Origin: Gnetum montanum
Lineage: Eukaryota > Streptophyta > Gnetopsida > Gnetales > Gnetaceae
Length of the DNA: 64,000 nucleotides
Assembly: GCA_015680685.1 (NCBI GenBank)
Contig: MNCI01005225.1
Coordinates: forward strand, 237,626 to 301,625
Direction: 5' to 3'
The translations under genes and the position numbers were made by a program. Below the pieces are notes generated by a model that had not been told where the DNA came from, did not search any database, and was given only the letters and a program-made list of their open reading frames with translations. Below are positions 1 through 10,592 of the stretch, piece by piece; position 1 is the stretch's first letter, and each line of letters starts with the position of its first letter.

Positions 1-310
1 GACGTAAAACTGGCAGTGTTGTACAGGTCCGCCAAGACGAAAAACTGGCATCTTTTGCACGCGTCCACCACGACGCTAAACTGGCACAGGTAAATAGCCG
101 TCTGCTGAGACGCAAAACCAGCACAGATCTGTCCCTGGGTCATGACATACAACTGACATCCACAGCATGGTCTGCTGAGACTATAAACCAGACTTACCAC
201 CGTCCGCTACGACGTAAAACTAGCGCCTCTTGGTCTGCCCAGACTTTAAAATGGGACCATGGTCTGCTGAGACTTAAAACCAGTAATGGCAGTCTACCAA
301 GACTTAAAAC
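1..310. repeat. Degenerate tandem array around a GACNTAAAACTGG core
   Basis: A core of the form GAC(G/T)TAAAAC(T/C)(A/G)G recurs about nine times, usually preceded by a CTGCTGA- or CCGCCAA-like tag, with unit spacing from about 35 to 70 bases. The copies are diverged and the spacing is uneven. Tandem arrays just upstream of the 3' LTR are known in Ogre/Tat-type plant retrotransposons, and this array lies about 1.1 kb upstream of a 3' LTR, so I read it as part of that element. The array probably continues beyond the left edge. Confidence 0.7.
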
Positions 311-1402
311 TGGGGTGTACAAATCGCTGCCATGTCCAAGCGAGCGTGATCATTCTTGTACAGCTGCACAGCAGATGAGGTGGGATACTGAAACAGTCCC
401 AGTGTCGCCACCCCACTGGCATCCTACTGATTCCGCGGATAAGCAAAGAGGCATCTTACTGATCCCTCGGAGATGCCGCCACCGCACCTGCCGCAGTGGT
501 GCCACCTCTGAGAGTTTAGCCTCGCCAGCCGGAGCCCCAACGAAATCCTTGACAGCTACGGCCCCGGGAATCTCCGTCAATCATCGCTATCAGACGCTGG
601 CTTCTCAAATTCATCTAGCTGGTTCCTGGTGCAGCCAGTTAGCTGCACTGTGTCTGATGCCTTTTTGGCGAAGATATGCAGCGCCGAATCATCAGGATTG
701 GCAACTCCGCCCGCGTGTCCCAGCTCCTTCTCTATGGCTCATTTATCTAACATCAGACAGCGTTGGTTTCAAGAATCTCGCCTTCGGTTCATGAGCAATG
801 GTGTCCTCTGTTTTCTTTCGTGGTTGCAGGTTACTTGCCTTGGAGGATGTTGTCCAAAGGTGCATTCCATCTGAGCAGTGAAGTACAACAGCGTGCTGAA
901 ATGGCTGCTCAGGTTTGCCCGACCACTTAGCCCTGCACGTCTATACCTCACACAATCTTACTATTAACTCTTGTTTTCCTCCATCCCGACCACCCAGTTC
1001 CCATACACAAAACTTACATACGCAGGTATTCATTTTTCCGCATTCATGCTAGCAGAGACATCGCAGAAAGTGATGCACAACGCTCCTTTTGCACGCATTC
1101 CTACTATAACCGGTAACAGAGAAACCTCAGGCTAACGCGCTACGCTCGTCTGAAAGCATTCCTGTTGACCGTGTATCTCATACCCCTACCATCTCTATAA
1201 CGCATTCTGCATCTTCCCCGAACCTGTTTCCAGCTGTACCCCTCAATCTCCCATACCTGCCAGTCTTGCTCTTCCATATTGACAGGGCAACACCTGAGTA
1301 GCCATGGATGAATGTTGTTCTTGCTTTTGCCAATTCGGTGTTTCGCATTCTTTGTCGACATCTTTCGGGTAAGCCCTCCAACCGTCAACAAAGAGGGGCC
1401 AT
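311..1402 (+). other. GC-richer internal region of an LTR retrotransposon, no gene recognised
   Basis: This stretch has many CpG and CGCC-type words, unlike the AT-rich remainder of the window. Short open frames occur on both strands (for example 315-794 plus and 350-580 minus), but none shows a recognisable domain and they overlap each other. The stretch ends in the purine run AAGAGGGGCC (1391-1400), which suits a polypurine tract just before the LTR at 1403. Confidence 0.5.
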
Positions 1403-1489
1403 TGAAACACCGTGAAAATTACGAGTCGGCCTCAAGCAAAGATTCACAATTCAAGCGAGAGCACGCATCAGCTTTGTTCCAAGGACAAG

Positions 1490-1870
1490 TTTACGCTCTA
1501 TTACGCACGGCAGCGTAATGAGTGTAATAAGCTCCATAGTCAAAGGCAGAGTCTAAAGAAGCATAACAGTTTGACATTTTATCTCGTGGTGCATGAGTAA
1601 TTTGTCTTTACGCTCGTTACACGGCGGCGCGTACCATTGCGTAGGTTATCATTCAAGTTGTACATTGTTCATGTTTCATTATGTGCAGCTGCGTAGTGAG
1701 CGTAACTTATACATTGCTTACGCTTCACCACGCGCAGCTGCGTAGGGAGCGTAAGTTGTACATTATTTACGCTTTGTTACGCGCAGTTGCGTAGTGAGCG
1801 TAAAACAATGTTGAGCTTATTGTTTTTACACCAGATTACGCTCATACACGCAACACAACGCGAATGAGCA
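1490..1870. repeat. About 50-bp hairpin-forming repeats in the LTR U3
   Basis: Three adjacent units starting near 1659, 1709 and 1758 share a TACATT lead-in followed by an imperfect palindrome. This has the form TTACGCT...CGCAGCTGCG...AGCGTAA, where CGCAGCTGCG is a perfect palindrome. Degenerate further copies appear near 1490-1530, 1606-1650 and 1840-1870. The array lies upstream of the TATA box, so it sits in the promoter-proximal U3 of the LTR. Confidence 0.75.
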
Positions 1871-2051
1871 TAATACAGCCTGAAAACAATTAAAGCGTGC
1901 TCAGCATGTGCCTGCTTTTCACACGCACAACACGCAAGCAAGCATGTTGTGCGTAGTCACAGTCTGACTTAAAATGGTCATGCCGATAGGACCCGCAACA
2001 TCCGGGATCCATGTCACCAAGGTTGCACCTTTTCCCATGAAGCGTTGCGGC

Positions 2052-2060
2052 CTATAAATA
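2052..2060 (+). promoter_or_regulatory. TATA box of the LTR at 1403-2748
   Basis: CCTATAAATACC is a strong plant TATA match, placed in mid-LTR after the U3 hairpin repeats and about 350 bases before a GGGATTCCCC motif. The transcription start would fall near 2085. Confidence 0.6.
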
Positions 2061-2748
2061 CCTCGGTTGACAAAGTTATAAGGGTTGGCAAATCAGAGAA
2101 GCAAAAAGCATATTTCTGAGCACCAGAGCACTTAGCACTTTGGAGCAGAGATACAGAGAACAGCGCTTTGGCAATCGTGGACATCATCACCTTACAGCCG
2201 AAGCAGAGTACAGTTCGCTTTGAGCATTGGTGACAGGAGTAATCCCTCTACTGAAAAGACTCCATCAATCAGAAACAGTTGATTGGTAGACGTTAAAGCT
2301 TGGCCCGCCTTGCATCTCAGCTTTAGCCCACGAGGTAGATCGGACTTCTGTTTAGACCATTTTGCTTATTGTTTTGCGCTTGTTTCACATCCTGTAATCG
2401 GGGATTCCCCAGTGTAATTTCTTATACAAGATACACATTTTAAGTCAAAGCGTAGATCTTGAAGCTACGAGCTTCTCTCATGTCAACCTCCTTTCATCGT
2501 GTTTAGCATTATCACCGTTGCAATCGTTTTCCCCTTGCATTACGGCCCCCCCTCGAATCAGATCGCTTTCTTTTACGCACTTTGCATCATTTTACTGACC
2601 CGTAAGTCCCTGTTTGATCGACAAGACCGTTCAGGGTGCCACGGATTCGCTTTCTCCAGCATAGCCCTCGCGTGGATCCGTGGCTAAAACTGTGTACACT
2701 GGAGATTCGGTCGGTATTTTCCAGCTGCCGACGTTTTCCGTCGTTACA

Positions 2749-2983
2749 ACAATTAGTATAGCACAAATGTTATCTCATCATTTCATAATTAAAATAAGTA
2801 TATGGCCTAAAATTCCTTGTGAAAAATAACTATGTTAACTATGTAGTACAAATAACATTAAAGATGAACACCACATTTCTTTACAATGTCTTACATTTGA
2901 GAACATTAGACATAGGTGAAATATTATAGTTGTAAATTTGGTTGATTTGTTCCAAAGATTACAAGGAACAATAGGTAATTTTT
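2749..2983. repeat. Segmental duplication copy A, block 1
   Basis: This block matches 27503-27737 nearly base for base, including the long stretch around a fivefold AACTATG/TAACATT-rich region and the ending GGTAATTTT. Copy B then continues directly into what in copy A lies at 7601, so 2984-7600 is extra sequence in A or was lost from B. No coding content is seen. Confidence 0.9.
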
Positions 2984-5034
2984 TTGGCTGAGAGGCCAAC
3001 ACATCTTGTAGGGTAGGGGGGAGGGGGGAGTGCATTTGTCGCCCTCCACATCATGCACCACGTAAGATCTCATGAAATGGAAAAAAAATACATGAACTGA
3101 AGAGCCACACCTTTTCATATTCCCGTTGCATAGAATGTAAACCAAAGAGCCATAGCTTTTCATATTCCCATTGCACACATAAAAAGGCCAAACACAACCA
3201 AATGTAGAATGGGAATGGGAATGAGAATGAGAATTCCATTTCCAATCTATCTCTGTCTCCATCTACAACTACTACTGTAGGCCACCTGGCCCAACCAAAC
3301 CAGCTTCGATGATGCCAGCTTCAGAGCTTTGCCAGAGCATTGAAAAGACACCTATGATTGTGGCCCATTCTTCAGCTACAATAACAAGCTCATCGGCATG
3401 CACTTATTCAACCAAGGTAGCAATAAGGTAGTAGGCTAGTCAACCCTTGCTACATCCTTGCTTAACACCAAAGGCCACGACATGCACACATCATCGACAA
3501 TCATAATACAATTTTTGCTATAATAGCTAAAAGATCCCTTCATTTAGGTTTCTTTTTTTTGGATAAAATTTATATATGAATTAGGCTAATATGTTTCTTG
3601 AGTAGCTTTGTTTAAATGTATGTTTTAAGCATAAAAATTTGTAGATAGGGGCAGGATGAGGGGTAGAGCCAGAGGCATTCAAGAAAAGAAAGTAATGGCT
3701 ATAGTTGAAGCTGTAGCCTAAGGGGAAGGGTCTTCTAAAGTTTCTATGTCAACAATGGCCTTTGGTTATTGGAATCTCTTTATAGAAACAAACTTTTTGC
3801 CAGTCTTTTTAACTGTGTTTTTGTTAATTTTTTATAGTGAATTGTAATGTGTTGAACATTACATTTTGATGATTTTGTGAAATTTTCATAGTTTCACTTC
3901 AAGCTGAGCTCTTCTGTCATCACTACTTAGCATGCCTTCCTATACATTTGCATTTCCAATGCAAAAACATTCCAAAGTTTGGTTTTGTTCTTTTTTCAAT
4001 GCTTTCTGGAGTGGTAGGGAATTTTGAAATTGTAATTTTCTACTACTATCTTGAATAATCTTCTTTTGCTACACCCTTTTTCAATGTAAAGGAACATTTG
4101 TAAATTCATTTTCTCTTTACCTCATTGTATATTTTGTGTAGGTTTTATTATTTCTATGACTATACTTTAAAATTCAGCAGTTACCATGGAGTAGATGCAT
4201 TCAGTTGTTACGATTGTGACTACTTTTTTATGTGCAATATGCATTTTAATAAAATGCAAAAGTGTTAGCACTTTTGCTAACACATGAAAATTATTAGCTA
4301 ATTTGATATGTCAGCCTCACTTCGGTCATAATTTTAACAATTTTTCCTGATTATTGGGAGGACTTAAAGAGTTCAAATTTGATAATTTATTCTTACATTC
4401 TCACATGCAGTGAGACCTTTTCTTTATGTACATATTCTTTGATTGATGGAATCTAATGGATGATATGGTTGTTAACCTGGTAAATTTTAAAAATGAGAAC
4501 TTCTGCACCTCTGGTAGCCTAGACCTTGGAAAGATCTCTTGCAAGATCATGTTGTGATGATCCTAGCTAATGCTAACGAAAACGATGACGAGCTGTCTGC
4601 CAATGCACATGTCTTTCCATAATCATAAATAACCAATTATTTATAAATCTTCCCTAGCCAAAGAGTCACTACAGGGGAACCAATGATTATATTTATCTTG
4701 GTTATTCATAATCTTGGTTATATATAATGATATATTTATAATCATAAACATAAATGATTATATATAATGATTATAAACATTTCATCATAAATAAAGTNAT
4801 AATCTCATAACATTTATTGGATTCCACAATAATTATAATATAATAATTATGAATGAGGTGTTAGCATCATTTATATCTTATATATTGTAACAATAATGTC
4901 AATATACAAAAGCACATGATATAATAATAACATTATTTATGCATTTGTAATGTGATTTTTTATATCTTCACGAATGAATATGCATTACAAATATATGTTG
5001 TAGTGCCAATTTAGTTTGATCTCTTTGTATTTTC

Positions 5035-5275
5035 TCACCCACATACGCCACATGCATAGGAGCTAAAGAATCAGTGTAGGGGAGTTGAATCTCTACTTGA
5101 TTAATGCCCCCTAACCCTTGAGCTTCTCATTCTTCTCTTTTTATTCCCTCACATGCACGCACCACATCCAAGGGAGCCAAAGAGTCACTACAAGGGAGTC
5201 AAATCTCTATTCAATTGATGCCCCTCAACCCTTGGGCTCCCCATTCATCTCTTCATGTTCCCTTACGTGTAGGGC
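5035..5275. repeat. Tandem duplication of about 120 bp
   Basis: Two adjacent units share the same order of words: CTCACCCACATAC or CTCACATGCACGCAC, then AAAGAGTCACTACA-like, GAGTTGAATCTCTA-like, and CCCTAACCCTTGAGCT or its variant. A third partial unit with AAAGAGTCACTACAGGGGA lies at 4660-4685. No coding function is evident. Confidence 0.7.
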
Positions 5276-5639
5276 CTGACATGGGTAATAATGAATATTT
5301 ATTATTATAAACAATGGGTAATCTTGAATATTTATTATTATTATAAATGATGACAATTATGGTTACAATTACAATTACAATCATGGAAATGGTTAAGGTG
5401 ATGACGGTTCCAATGTGATGCAGTATTTAAAGATATTGAACTTAGGCATCGTGTTACAAGATTAAGAGGTGCAATATTGGAATTCATGAATTTTTAGAAA
5501 CATGGATTTTGCTGCTATTAATCCCAATAGAGAAGGTGAAGAACACTTTTTTCAAGATCAACAACAACAACCATCTACTATAATAAGTAATGCAACAACT
5601 ATCTACTGCAACAAGTAATGCAATCTCTGCTTATATGTG

Positions 5640-6110
5640 AAAGTGTAAGGGTAATGCTTACAGTTAAGCTTTGGCTTAAAGTAGGATTGGTAGATGGTGC
5701 ACTTGGCATGATTCATAGTATTATGTATCCTTAAGGTAAATAGCCACCTTCATTACCATTATACGTTATTGTTGATTTTGACTCCTACATCGGATGTGCC
5801 TTTGATAATGGTAATCCTCATCATGTGCCAATTGTACCTATGGTCCAAGGAATATCTCGTCAGTCACCATTACGATTGGCATGGGCCATGACTATTCATA
5901 AATCTTAAAGAATGACATTAGATAAGGCTACTATTCACATTGGTTCAAGAGAAGTTATGGATTTAACGTTTGTTGCATTATCTGCAGTCAAGATCATTGA
6001 TTCTTTAAAGATTCATCCCCCTTTTCATGTGCAAAGATATAGAAAGATTTCAGATGCTAAACATCTCCAAAGTAGAATTGCATAAGAAGTTTGTTTTTCT
6101 TAGTTGGAAA
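5640..6110 (+). pseudogene. Pif1-like (Helitron-type) DNA helicase, C-terminal fragment, decayed
   Basis: Plus-strand translation gives, in order, a VMLTVKLWLKVGLVDGALG-like segment, a PLYVIVDFDSYIG segment, RQSPLRLAWAMTIHKS followed by a stop, and then TLDKATIHIGSRE and LTFVALSAVK. These match the C-terminal helicase motifs of Pif1-family helicases that Helitrons encode. In the intact family the motif after TIHKS is QG, so the stop here probably comes from a glutamine codon. A frame slip is also needed around 5730. The N-terminal helicase and Rep domains are not seen in the window, so this is a remnant only. Confidence 0.75.
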
Positions 6111-7160
6111 ATTATGTATATTGAGTTCACACTTATTATAATATTTTTCCTTTTGCTCAATCCTATTATACAGCTCTATAATGTTTGTTGCAATAATTAT
6201 TCAATCTATTCATTCATCAACATATACGAAATATATGAACTTTTATTTTAACCAATTTATGTTTACCAATATATATTATTTGGAATGCAAATAGTGATGA
6301 TAACTTAAAAAATAAAAAAATAATTCAATTCTACTCATAGCCTACGAAACTACTACACAAGAGAACTTATGGGTCTAACATTTGTTGTATTATCTAGAGT
6401 CAAGACCATTGATTCTTTAAAAATTTATCCTCATTTCCATGTGCAAAGATATAAAAAATTTTTAGATGCTAAAGATCTCTAAGTAGAATTGCACAGGAAG
6501 TTCGTTTTGCTTAATTAAAGAATTAGGTATATTAAGTTTACACTTATCATTGTATTTTGCCTTTTCCTCAATCCTATTATGCAGCCCTATAATGTTTGTT
6601 GCAATAATTATGCAATGTATTCCTTCATCAACATATACAAAATATATAAACTTTTATTTTAACTAATTTATGTTTACCAGTATATATTATTTGGAATGCA
6701 AATAGTGATGATAACTTTAAAAAATAAAAAAAATAATTAAATTCTACTCATAGCCTGCAATATCGCTACACAAGAGAACTTATGGGTCTAATGTTTGTTG
6801 TAGTATCTAGAGTCAAGACCATTGATTTTTTAAAGATTCATCTTCCTTTCTATGTGCAAAGATACAAAAAGATTTCAGATGCTAAACATCTCTAAAGTAG
6901 AATTGCACAAAAAGTTCATTTTTCTCAATTGGAGGATTAGGGATATTAAGTTCACACTTATCATTGCATTTTTCCTTTTGCTCAATCCTATTATACAGCT
7001 CTGTAATGTTTGTTGCAATAATTGTGCAATGTATTTTTTCATCAACATATACGAAATATATAAACTTTTATTTTAACCAATTTATGTTTACCAGTATATA
7101 TTATTTGGAATGCAAATAGTGATGATAACTTAAAAAATAATTAAATTCTACTCATAGCCA
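5940..7160 (+). repeat. Triplicated helicase tail, about 410-bp tandem units
   Basis: Three consecutive units (about 5940-6343, 6344-6755 and 6756-7160) each start near a GGTCTAACGTTTGTTGTA-like stretch that encodes the LTFVALS motif of the Pif1 helicase. They continue through the FHVQRYKK-like end of the protein and finish with ATTCTACTCATAGCC. The helicase C-terminus and its downstream sequence have therefore been amplified in tandem. All units carry stops. Confidence 0.85.

Positions 7161-7196
<36 letters not shown>
7161..7196. repeat. GT/AT microsatellite
   Basis: About fourteen GT dinucleotides run from 7161 to 7188 and pass straight into AT repeats up to the left arm of the foldback element. 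A matching GA/TA microsatellite follows the right arm at 7570-7592. Confidence 0.95.
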
Positions 7197-7200
<4 letters not shown>

Positions 7201-7569
7201 ATTGGCCAAGATTATTTTTAAAAAAAAATAAAAAAAATTGAGGTAACAAAATAACTAAAAATGGAATCACTCATCCCTCTATTTCTCTACCACTTACCCA
7301 ATTTAGTTTTACCCTATTAGTCAAGTTTGCTCTTTCTTTGTTTGTTCATGGCATTTTTGAGCATTATTTATGCAAGAGATTTATTTCTCAAAAATGCCAT
7401 GAACAAACAAAGAAAGAGAAAACTTGATTGAGAGGGTAAAAATAAATTGGGTAAGTGGTAGAGAAATAGAGGAGGGATGAGTGATTCTGCTTTTAGTTAT
7501 TTTGTTACCTCATCTAGTAGTCGGGCTTGGTTAACATCATTTTTTTAAAAATCATCTCAACCAATTTAT
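7197..7569. mobile_element. Foldback (long inverted repeat) MITE-like element
   Basis: The two arms, about 7197-7361 and 7387-7569, are reverse complements over nearly their whole length. The outer ends are ATAAATTGG and CCAATTTAT; the inner ends are CATTTTTGAG and CTCAAAAATG around a 25-base spacer. No transposase is encoded. The element sits inside a microsatellite, so the target duplication cannot be read with certainty. A single-stranded copy could form a hairpin of about 160 bp, a possible small-RNA source. Confidence 0.85.
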
Positions 7570-7600
7570 AGAGAGAGAGATATATATATATCTAAGCTAG

Positions 7601-9484
7601 TATTAATAATATTTTAAAACTTATAGCATGTGCATTTATACTATCCTATAGATCCAAAGAATCTAAAGATGCAATGAATTTCAATTTTAATTTTAGTTTC
7701 ACATCAATTAAAAAATACTATAAATGTATAGAAATAAAGGTAAATGTTGACAAAATAAAAGTACTAATTTGTCAAACTAATAAGCCAGATTACAATATAA
7801 ATAATAAAAAACTTGATATTGTGAAGAAATATATATATATGTAGGAGTATAATACTCTCTAAATTATAAGTGAAAGCATTGTATACCACAACAAGTTGTA
7901 ACTGACCAAAGGATTTATATACAATAAAGAATAAACATAATAATCATAATATGAAGACATAGAATATCTGAAATTATCTTTTTCAAATAATTGCTTAATC
8001 TACAACTCTTTATGGATGTGTAGGGTGCAGTTTAGCTCTTAATCAAGAATTTTGAAAAAAAAAATTAAGAAACTTCAAAAATAGTTCTTGTTAAATAAAT
8101 TAAACATAAAAACTCAAGTCCTATATAAAATACTTTTATTAGAAACTAATTTACTATCATTGGAAGATGAAGCAATGTATTAGTCCTTTATATTATATTT
8201 GAATAATAAAATTAATAATAAGATCTTAGATGAGATTAGTCTAAGGTATCCAAAATGGAAGTAGTGTTGTGAATGATTTGTGACTACAAAAGTAATGTAT
8301 TAAAAATATTAATTTAATAATGAAGTGAAAACAATATTGAAAACTTGTTAATGAGAAAGTTTTAGAGAAATGGCAAAATAAGGCATAAATACAAAAAATC
8401 TTTAGTTTTATGGGCAAAACATTAGAGGTGATAAACATGATAAAGCAAAATATCTACATCTAGCAATTTTAATATTCATGAAAGTATTAATTAGGAGAGT
8501 AATAATGGGATCATATTTCTTCTAAGTTGAAATTGGAAGATCAAATAATATGCAACATGAAAGTAGAATATATTGATTATGTTTAATATAAGTAGCAGAA
8601 AATGAACATGTATTATTATAATTTTGTGAAATATATTTCTTTAGAAGAAAATGATAAATCTCTAGTCAATCTTTATATGAACTATCCAAGCTATTAATAT
8701 AAGCTCTAAGGAATTATGTAGAAGTGGCGTTCCAATTACATGAATATTACATATTTGTTATACTTAAGATCTATTACTACTAATTTATTTTACATAAGCT
8801 AAATTATTTAACAAATATTTTGGTCTATATAGATGTACTAAAATTTTAGCTTCAATTTCATTTATAGACTTGGTATCTACTTACATCAACACTAGCCTTC
8901 TCATGCCTCAAGCATAATGTCAATACAAGTCCACCAATGTGGATGTGCCAATGTAGACCTAGTTATGCTAGTTTATTAACACTTACTTTAAAATTTATGC
9001 TAGAAAAAAAATATGCTATGTTCATTCTTCTTCTAAAAATCTTATTTTTTCACCTTCATACATAAACTCTAATGAACACTAATGACTAACCAACTTGACT
9101 TTAGACTATAACACTAACTCTTCAACTAGTTCAAGGTAGTATTCATGTTATAACATTTTGCATCCTATAAATTACAAGTTCAAATCTAACTTATAAAATT
9201 CATTTAGATGTTTATCAGAGTAATTTGACAACTACCACTACCAGGGAGTAAGAATGGTACAACTAAATTATCTATCATAGTTATCAAGTGTACTAATGAC
9301 ATTCTACATCTCATGCAACCTTATTACCACAAACACACACACAGTGAGATATATATAAAGTATTCATTCTTAACATTTCATCTTTATAATAAGTATAGTA
9401 ATAAGACATTTTAAGAAATTATTCAAGAGCTTTAATAATGATAGTATCATGAAGAAAATTTATGACTACATCTTGAAAATTTAT
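7601..9484. repeat. Segmental duplication copy A, block 2
   Basis: From ATTAATAATATTTTAAAAC onward this matches 27738-29456 with only scattered substitutions and small indels, up to CTACATCTCATG at 9315. The final 169 bases (9316-9484) are missing from copy B. The content is AT-rich, stop-rich on both strands and has no recognised gene. The short minus-strand frame near 8241-8438 is also present in B but has no homology I recognise. Confidence 0.92.
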
Positions 9485-9486
9485 TG

Positions 9487-9676
9487 ATGAGAGCAGTTAC
9501 TCTAATTATTAGAGTGGTTACTCTAGCGGTTACTGTAGCAATTATTCTAATTATTAGAGTGGTTACTCTAGCAGTTACTCTAATTATTAAAGTGGTTACA
9601 CTAACAGTTACTCTAGTGGTTACCCTAGTAGTTATTCTAATTATTAGAGTGGTTACTCTAATTATTAGAGTAGTTT
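9487..9676. repeat. 12-bp-period array with CTCTAATTATTAGAG palindromes (5' LTR)
   Basis: Units of the type GTTACTCTAGCA and ATTATTCTAATT alternate with a 12-base period. The composite CTCTAATTATTAGAG, a near-perfect dyad, appears several times. The array ends about 10 bases before the TATA box. Because 12 is a multiple of 3 and the words lack stops, both strands read open here; this is not coding evidence. Confidence 0.95.
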
Positions 9677-9686
9677 CTCCCAAGTC

Positions 9687-9694
9687 TATAAATA
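9687..9694 (+). promoter_or_regulatory. TATA box of element 1 5' LTR
   Basis: TATAAATA directly follows the palindromic array and precedes AGTGCCCAGG. The same arrangement recurs at 18784-18791 in the 3' LTR. Confidence 0.75.
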
Positions 9695-10458
9695 TAGTGC
9701 CCAGGCCCACAATTGGGAGGAAGTCTTTTAGCAATCAAGTAATGAAACTCTTATAGTCTGTTTGAAAGTTAGAGTATTTTTCAAGTTTCCACAGTAGGAG
9801 GTTAAAGTGTGGATGGATCTTTATTCAAGCATTGATGTACCTAAGCATACCATTGTGTTGGAAATAAAGACGAGCTCTTTGATTCATCCTTGCAGCACTT
9901 GAGATTTGTTTTCTTACGCATTTCTTTTATTTCATTTTCTTATGCATTTATTTTATTTTATTTTATTTTATGCACTTTACATTTATGTCATTAGCATAGC
10001 AATTCATTTTTATCAATTAAGCAAATCGTTAAATTACACAAGCACAACCCCTTTGAGCATACGTGTGACACTTGGTAGCTCAGAAATGACTAGCGTTTGA
10101 TAGCCCAACAATGTTTGCACTAGTTCAATATGTGTACGACAAGTGAGAACAAATGCTGATGTTAGGATTAGTTAGAACTTAGTTAATGAGTAGTTAAGTT
10201 AAATTAGTCACCTAGTTATCTCTCTTTTTCCCTATTAGCACAAGACATAAAAACATAAAAGATATAAATATCATATGCCTCAAGCTTACTTAACCATACA
10301 ATTGTGGCATACAAGTAAGTTTGGGAAGACAACGATCACTCAACTTGTTCTTGTTCCACAAGGGCACATAATCACTTAGTCCTTGGAATTCAATTGGATC
10401 ATGTGTGAAACTCTCGTATTCATATGGTTGAGTGTAGGGATACCTCGATGCTCATCAT

Positions 10459-10476
10459 TGGTGCCGTTTCCGAGGA
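10459..10476 (+). other. Primer-binding site, tRNA-Asp-like (element 1)
   Basis: TGGTGCCGTTTCCGAGGA lies one base after the LTR end. The complement of the plant tRNA-Asp 3' end is TGGCGCCGTTGCCGGGGA, so 15 of 18 bases match. Two of the three differences are transitions. Asp-type primers are usual in Athila/Tat-type plant elements. Confidence 0.8.
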
Positions 10477-10592
10477 CTTAGTTGTTTGTGTACTAACTAG
10501 AACATAGGAAATCATTTACATCATTGGAACAAACCCTTAGGGTTGGTTGAGAAAATAATAAACAAGAATACATTACACACTTAACAGACAAA

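Larger units (their letters stand above)
1403..2748 (+). mobile_element. 3' LTR of a GC-richer Ty3/gypsy-like (possibly Tat/Ogre-type) element
   Basis: The LTR begins TGAAACACC directly after the purine run AAGAGGGGCC and ends in CGTTACA. The 3' boundary is supported independently. The sequence after 2748 (ACAATTAGTATAG) is found at 27503 in duplication copy B, where no LTR precedes it, so ACAAT at 2749-2753 is the likely target duplication. The LTR contains a hairpin repeat array (1490-1870) and a TATA box (2052). Its 5' partner lies outside the window. The left boundary at 1403 is less certain than the right. Family assignment is inference. Confidence 0.72.
2984..7600 (+). mobile_element. 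Copy-A-specific 4.6-kb insertion, Helitron-like
   Basis: Comparison with copy B (junction near 27737) shows that this whole segment is absent there. It holds a decayed Pif1-type helicase in plus orientation near its 3' side and ends CTAG at 7597-7600 followed by T, which agrees with a Helitron 3' terminus. The left end does not show a clear TC start, and I see no strong subterminal hairpin, so a composite insertion or a deletion in copy B remains possible. The part from 2984 to 5600 is AT-rich and has no recognised gene. It includes a roughly 60-bp duplication at 3095-3180, a GGGAATGGGAATG run near 3210, and a GTGTTAGC/GCTAACAC hairpin near 4262. Confidence 0.5.
9485..10457 (+). repeat. 5' LTR of element 1
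   Basis: It starts TGATGAGAGCAG and ends GATGCTCATCA. In order it contains a 12-bp-period palindromic array, a TATA box (9687-9694), an AATAAA polyadenylation signal (9863-9868) and a T-rich R/U5. It is 973 bp, against 1029 bp for the 3' LTR. Much of the difference lies in the array copy number. Confidence 0.93.

Noticed and set aside
1-310. CRISPR-like look of the first 310 bases
   Set aside because: Cores are diverged, intervals irregular, no cas genes, and the setting is a plant nuclear retrotransposon.
315-951. Overlapping GC-rich open frames at the left end
   Set aside because: Several frames on both strands overlap without any recognisable domain. GC-rich sequence has few stops by chance.
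6027-7076. Two similar 74-codon frames at 6027 and 6852
   Set aside because: They lie in another frame of the triplicated helicase tail. Their similarity reflects the tandem repeat.
9447-9756. Open frames on both strands of the LTR start (also 18502-18838), rich in Val, Ile, Thr and Arg
   Set aside because: They come from a 12-base repeat without stop words, so frames stay open by arithmetic. No start context or homology.
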